This document shows, in pieces, positions 6,283 to 8,797 of a stretch of 8,797 bases of DNA. Below the pieces are notes generated by a model. It was not told where the DNA came from, did not search any database, and saw only the letters and a program-made list of their open reading frames with translations. Location of the stretch: NCBI GenBank assembly GCA_029067025.1, contig JAIEFH010000306.1:1-8797 (forward strand), in the 5' to 3' direction. A program made the position numbers and the translations under genes. This stretch comes from Oscillospiraceae bacterium. Lineage in GTDB: Bacteria; Bacillota; Clostridia; Oscillospirales; Oscillospiraceae. Every line of letters begins with the position of its first letter. The first letter of the stretch is position 1.

Positions 6283-6497
6283 GTAAACCTCTGCGGTACC
6301 ACTCCTGTTCCGCGCAAAACGCGGCACTCGTGCGCGCTATAACGGGCGCCCCCGGCGGAGTCTACTACCGCGCAGCATACGCGGATTCGGTTCGCGGCTC
6401 CCAGGTGATGTTCGCCGGATCCGCCCCGCCGCCCTCGCACCATGCGGGCGGCTCTCTGAGAGGCAACCTTCCCGGTTACTCGTCCTGTTCAAAGCCT
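6241..6497 (-). promoter_or_regulatory. T-box riboswitch, isoleucine (AUC) specifier
   Basis: A complete T-box can be followed on the minus strand. The Stem I base is GGCT 6496-6493 with AGCC 6399-6396, followed by CAGG 6487-6484 with CCTG 6405-6402. AGTA 6480-6477 forms the 5' side of the specifier loop, and GAAC-ATC-A puts the specifier at 6409-6407 (AUC, Ile). The AGAGAG motif and a GGTG distal motif (6441-6438) lie in the upper stem. Stem III is CGCC 6357-6354 with GGCG 6350-6347. The T-box sequence AGTGGTACCGC has TGGT at 6301-6298, matching the ACCA end of tRNA-Ile (A73). The antiterminator pairs GGAG 6305-6302 with CTCC 6271-6268, and AGAGG with CCTTT. Uncharged tRNA-Ile should favour read-through into the acetyltransferase, monooxygenase-like and ileS genes. 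Confidence 0.95.
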
Positions 6498-6503
6498 TGT
6501 GAT

Positions 6504-6591
6504 ATAGCGCCCGCCCCTTGGAAGGGGACCGTCATTGGGGCTTCGCCCCAACGACCAATCCGGCAGTCTGCCGACTGCCCACGGACGCTAT
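6504..6591 (-). other. Cloverleaf-like RNA domain at the 5' end of the T-box leader
   Basis: Ahead of T-box Stem I, a 9-bp helix (6591-6583 with 6512-6504, one G-U) can close a junction of three hairpins. These are GGCAGTC/GACTGCC (6579-6573 with 6568-6562), an 11-bp stem 6555-6545 with 6541-6531 (loop GAA), and CCCCT/AGGGG (6527-6523 with 6518-6514). A four-way fold like this is not part of the standard T-box. It may be an added leader domain or a palindromic intergenic repeat that landed just after the promoter. The pairing was worked out by eye. Confidence 0.55.
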
Positions 6592-6595
6592 TTAT

Positions 6596-6622
6596 ATTAT
6601 AGGCGAAACGGGGATTTGTCAA
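6596..6622 (-). promoter_or_regulatory. Sigma-A promoter of the T-box / ileS operon
   Basis: On the minus strand, TTGACA (6622-6617) and TATAAT (6601-6596) both match the consensus perfectly, though the spacer is only 15 bases. Transcription should begin near 6590, at the start of the cloverleaf-like domain. No clear hairpin terminator separates it from the prmA stop at 6669. Confidence 0.8.
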
Positions 6623-6668
6623 CCGCTTTCCAAAGAAAAGTTCCACAAAAAGCCGGATAGGGAGGGTA

Positions 6669-7610
6669 TTATCTCCGCTCTCCCCGGAAGCAATGCCACC
6701 CGCCCCGCTCCAAATGCCTCGTAACGGTGAACCCGTTGGCCTCCAACGCGGCCCTGACCTCGTCCTGCCGCCCGTCGATGATGCCGGAAGTGAGGAACAC
6801 GCCGTCTGCCGTCATGAACTCCCCCGCTTTTGCCGACAGCGGGATAATCACGTCCGCCACGATGTTGGCCAGCACCACCCGGTTCTGCCCCGGCTCCAGC
6901 CTCGCGGCCAGCTTTTTGTCGGTCAGCACATCCCCGGCGTACACGGACAAACGATCCGGGCCGATGCCGTTCAGCGCGGCGTTTTCAAAGGCCACGTCCG
7001 CCGCCTTGGGGTCGATGTCCACCCCGATGGCGCGGGACGCGCCAAGAGCCAGCGCCGCAATGGCCAGAATCCCCGACCCGCAGCCCAGATCCAGCACCTT
7101 GCCCCCGGGCTGGAGCGCCCCCTCCAGCAGCTCCAAACAGAGCTGGGTGGTGGGGTGGGCCCCGGTGCCGAAGGTGAGCCCGGGGTTCAGGTACAGCGGC
7201 GTGCGCCCATCGGGCACAGACTGCCCCCGCATCCAGTCCGGGACGATGTAAATGCGCTTCCCCACCGGGATGGGCTGATAATACTTCTGCCAGGAGGTGG
7301 CCCAGTCCTCCTCCCGGAGGGAGACGGTCTGGGGCTCGTACTCCTCCAGCCCCGCCAGGTATTGGCGGAGCTGACGCTGGCCCTCGTCGTTGTCCGGCAC
7401 GTAGAATTTGATCCGGCTGGCCCCACGCATTCGCTGGGCCAGCCCCTCGTCCACATAGTCCCAATACTGACGGTTCTGTTCCAGAAAACGGAGAAAATCC
7501 CCCTCTTCCTCCACCACCAGCCCAGTCATGCCGTTGGCGGTGAGGGTGTCGCACACCCGATCCAGCTTTTCCGCCGGGACGGGGAGGGTCACTTCCAGCC
7601 ACATATCCAT
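6669..7610 (-). CDS. prmA: Ribosomal protein L11 methyltransferase
   Basis: A 313-residue S-adenosylmethionine-dependent enzyme that methylates ribosomal protein L11 in the cytoplasm. The N-terminal substrate-binding domain (about 1-95) is followed by a linker with EEDWATSWQKYYQPIPVG (100-117). The catalytic domain carries LNPGLTFGTGAHPTTQ (141-156), the SAM-binding VLDLGCGSGILAIAALALGA (172-191), the acidic VDIDP (197-201) and VLANIVADV (246-254), which stands for the usual catalytic-loop motif. Length and order match PrmA. The ATG at 7610-7608 has AAGGAGGG eight bases upstream, and the alternative Met3 is too far from it. It lies downstream of the XRE and membrane-protein genes, but a 123-base gap with a large inverted repeat separates them. 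No good promoter is seen in that gap, so read-through from upstream is possible. Confidence 0.97.
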   Translation of the reverse strand: MDMWLEVTLPVPAEKLDRVCDTLTANGMTGLVVEEEGDFLRFLEQNRQYWDYVDEGLAQRMRGASRIKFYVPDNDEGQRQLRQYLAGLEEYEPQTVSLREEDWATSWQKYYQPIPVGKRIYIVPDWMRGQSVPDGRTPLYLNPGLTFGTGAHPTTQLCLELLEGALQPGGKVLDLGCGSGILAIAALALGASRAIGVDIDPKAADVAFENAALNGIGPDRLSVYAGDVLTDKKLAARLEPGQNRVVLANIVADVIIPLSAKAGEFMTADGVFLTSGIIDGRQDEVRAALEANGFTVTRHLERGGWHCFRGERR

Positions 7611-7629
7611 AGGTACGCCCTCCTTTCGT

Positions 7630-7723
7630 GGGAGCGGCAGGTCGAGGGCCGAACGCAGGAACAGCTCTCCAGCGCCCCGTAGCCTTGAGCTGTTCCGTAG
7701 GGAGGACCTCGTCTGCCGTTCCC
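7630..7723. repeat. Long interrupted inverted repeat upstream of prmA
   Basis: The outer arms 7630-7647 and 7707-7723 pair as GGGA/TCCC, CGGCAG/CTGCCG and CGAGG/CCTCG, with small mismatches. An inner perfect 10-bp stem pairs GGAACAGCTC (7658-7667) with its complement (7687-7696) around a 19-base loop. It fills most of the gap before prmA. There is no T-run next to it on either strand, so it is not an ordinary terminator. It may be a structured leader or a palindromic intergenic repeat. Confidence 0.65.
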
Positions 7724-7733
7724 AAGCGCTCCG

Positions 7734-8048
7734 CTACTTCACTTTAATTTGTTTCACACTGTCCAGCCGGATCAGCTTCTCGCACTGGTTCTTTTTACCC
7801 TCATTGGCCCGCACCAGGGCCCAGGTCTCGTCGGCGTCCAGCACCCGGCACACCTTGCCCATAATGTCCCCGTCGGTAGTCTCCAGCGTCAGCTCCACGG
7901 TCTGGCCCACCTGGCGGCGTAGCTGGTCCCCCAGCCCCACGGCCCTCTTGGCTCCGATGCCATTCTCCCGCAGGATACGCTCTAAGCGGTGTACCTTCGC
8001 GTACAGGCCGGCAGCCATACAAAATGCAATTAGCCCAAAAAATTCCAT
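7734..8048 (-). CDS. Small membrane-anchored protein with a beta-barrel-like C-terminal domain
   Basis: A 104-residue protein of unknown function. Residues 2-18 (EFFGLIAFCMAAGLYAK) form one membrane helix, followed by a short charged helix (19-30, RLERILREN). A beta-rich domain at about 46-103 holds GQTVELTLETTDGDIMGKV, then WALVRANEG and KLIRLDSVKQIKV. The order of these strands resembles the C-terminal domain of the XRE regulator encoded just upstream. The start is ATG 8048-8046, with GGGAGG about nine bases upstream; that site overlaps the TAA of the regulator gene, and the gap is 15 bases, so the two are very likely one transcript. The domain should lie in the cytoplasm if the N-terminus faces out, but topology cannot be fixed from the sequence. 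Confidence 0.8.
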   Translation of the reverse strand: MEFFGLIAFCMAAGLYAKVHRLERILRENGIGAKRAVGLGDQLRRQVGQTVELTLETTDGDIMGKVCRVLDADETWALVRANEGKKNQCEKLIRLDSVKQIKVK

Positions 8049-8063
8049 GACCTCAGCCCTCCC

Positions 8064-8549
8064 TTAAAACAGGTCCGACAGGCCGTAGTCTGCCGTTTCC
8101 CCGTCCTTGAGGAAGGTGATGGTGCTGATGGCGGACAGGGGGATGAGCCGCACCTGGCTCTTCTCCGGCTTGCGCTTGTTGGTCACGACCTCCACATTGG
8201 CCCAGCCGCCGTCAAAGTCCCGGATCACGCACCACTCATGGAAGATAGGCATCCCGCTGTCCTCCTCATAAAAGGTCAACCGCACCCGCTTGCCCTGGGC
8301 CTGTTTCAGCAGCCTTGTCACCGGGGACGCGACAGGCTTGCCCTTCTCGTCCACGCCGTCCTGCAAAAGATAGTCGCAGCTCACCTCTAAGATCTGCGCC
8401 ATGCGCACGATCTTGTCCGTCTCCGGGTAGGCCGTGTCCGACTCCCAGCGGCTCACCGCCTGCCGGGTCACGCCGAGGCGCTCGGCCAGCTGCTCCTGGG
8501 TCAGGTTCTGTTTCTTCCGGGCCTCGGCCAGTTTGTTTCCCAAACTCAT
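8064..8549 (-). CDS. XRE-family transcriptional regulator with a C-terminal beta domain
   Basis: A 161-residue protein. The N-terminal helix-turn-helix of the Cro/C1 (XRE) type covers about 4-62, with LTQEQLAERLGVTRQAVSRW (16-35) as the recognition unit and the usual PETDKIVRMAQILEVSCDYLL after it. A linker leads to a second domain at about 86-148 (GKRVRLTFYEED, WCVIRDFDGGWANVEVV, then VRLIPLSAISTITF), which is not a known ligand domain I recognise but resembles that of the next gene. The ATG at 8549-8547 follows GAGGTGA by four bases. Such regulators usually repress their own promoter. The target and signal are unknown. It is co-directional with the small membrane protein and probably co-transcribed. 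Confidence 0.92.
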   Translation of the reverse strand: MSLGNKLAEARKKQNLTQEQLAERLGVTRQAVSRWESDTAYPETDKIVRMAQILEVSCDYLLQDGVDEKGKPVASPVTRLLKQAQGKRVRLTFYEEDSGMPIFHEWCVIRDFDGGWANVEVVTNKRKPEKSQVRLIPLSAISTITFLKDGETADYGLSDLF

Positions 8550-8568
8550 GAAATCACCTCATAGCACA

Positions 8569-8583
8569 GGGGGCCGCGCCCCC
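8569..8583 (-). promoter_or_regulatory. GC hairpin in the XRE leader
   Basis: GGGGGC (8569-8574) pairs with GCCCCC (8578-8583) around a three-base loop. It lies between the likely promoter and the ribosome site, eight bases before GAGGTGA (8560-8554). It could act as an operator palindrome or a leader hairpin. No T-run follows, so it is not a terminator. Confidence 0.5.
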
Positions 8584-8595
8584 CTTGATGCTTCC

Positions 8596-8623
8596 AGAAT
8601 ACCAAAACCGGCCCGTTTGACCA
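8596..8623 (-). promoter_or_regulatory. Possible promoter of the XRE regulator operon
   Basis: On the minus strand, TGGTCA (8623-8618) and TATTCT (8601-8596) are 16 bases apart, each 4/6 to the sigma-A consensus. The position, about 45 bases before the start codon, is reasonable. The match is weak and was chosen by eye. Confidence 0.4.
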
Positions 8624-8752
8624 GGGATTTTCCGTTTCAGAATGTAACGTTCGGGTTGCGGGGCCGCCTGTGCCTTCCTTTTTTCTTTGAAAGGAAGCGA
8701 AAAAAGAAACTTTTAGACTTCAGCACATGGCCCGCCGCAGCTCGGGAAACGT
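8624..8752. other. Intergenic stretch with an A/T-rich palindromic segment
   Basis: No gene was found here. At 8674-8708 two hairpins overlap and exclude each other: CTTCCTTT/AAAGGAAG (8674-8681 with 8690-8697), and on the minus strand CTTTTTTC/GAAAAAAG. It follows the minus-strand gene ending at 8753 and might serve as its transcript end, but the hairpin and T-run are not in classical order. The rest of the stretch shows nothing I can name. Confidence 0.4.
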
Positions 8753-8797
8753 TTACCCTTTGCCGTTCGTCAGTTCCTTCACCGTGACCTCATAGGC
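8753..8797 (-). CDS. C-terminal end of an unidentified protein (partial, right edge)
   Basis: The minus-strand frame from the right edge reads AYEVTVKELTNGKG and stops at TAA 8755-8753. The 14 residues have an ordinary soluble composition, but this is too little to name a family. It is supported mainly by the compatible orientation and the non-coding stretch after it. Confidence 0.45.
   Translation of the reverse strand, partial: AYEVTVKELTNGKG

Noticed and set aside
6501..6509. ATC at 6503-6501 (in CTATATCACA) as the T-box specifier
   Set aside because: It lies outside Stem I. The ATC at 6409-6407 sits in the proper GAAC-ATC-A context opposite AGTA, so it is the specifier.
6504..6591. The cloverleaf-like element as a tRNA gene
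   Set aside because: Stem lengths (9, 7, 11 and 5 bp), loops of only three or four bases, and lack of a T-loop or anticodon loop do not fit a tRNA.
6693..7682. 329-codon plus-strand frame antisense to prmA
   Set aside because: Shadow of prmA by codon bias; there is no ribosome site and no family signature in the product.

Overview
The window looks like chromosomal DNA of a GC-rich Firmicute, most likely a gut Clostridium relative in the Oscillospiraceae/Ruminococcaceae range (Flavonifractor or Pseudoflavonifractor-like). The grounds are strong AGGAGG-type ribosome sites, a T-box riboswitch (a Gram-positive device), a type-1 isoleucyl-tRNA synthetase with a C-terminal zinc motif, and a clostridial-style ECF sigma operon. 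No database search was possible. The taxonomic call is inference.

Left part (1-2656, plus strand). The tail of an unidentified protein ends at 94 and is followed by a hairpin terminator that runs into a short 21-base tandem repeat. An ECF-like promoter then leads a two-gene operon. The first gene is an ECF-type RNA polymerase sigma factor. The second, translationally coupled to it, is a membrane-anchored serpin (protease inhibitor fold). The serpin sits where an anti-sigma factor is normally found, and its short cytoplasmic N-terminus resembles those of clostridial sigma-partner proteins. A separately promoted 53-residue lipoprotein with a Cys-Cys-Cys-His cluster follows. A strong bidirectional terminator closes the region against the convergent ileS.

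Middle part (2658-6622, minus strand). A sigma-A promoter drives a leader carrying a complete T-box riboswitch with an AUC (isoleucine) specifier and a matching terminator/antiterminator pair. It controls three closely packed genes: a GNAT acetyltransferase (ElaA/YjcF-like), a small antibiotic-biosynthesis-monooxygenase-fold protein, and ileS. The first ~90 nt of this leader, ahead of T-box Stem I, can fold into an extra cloverleaf-like domain that is not part of a standard T-box.

Right part (6669-8797, minus strand). An XRE-family regulator with an autoregulation-like upstream region is followed by a small membrane-anchored protein whose C-terminal beta domain resembles that of the regulator. 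A long inverted repeat then precedes prmA (ribosomal protein L11 methyltransferase). The right edge holds the last 14 codons of another minus-strand gene.

The most unusual content is the sigma factor-serpin pair. It could be a protease-sensing signalling system: an extracellular serpin domain joined through one membrane helix to a cytoplasmic segment that might hold the sigma factor. The only two cysteines of the serpin lie inside its reactive-centre loop.
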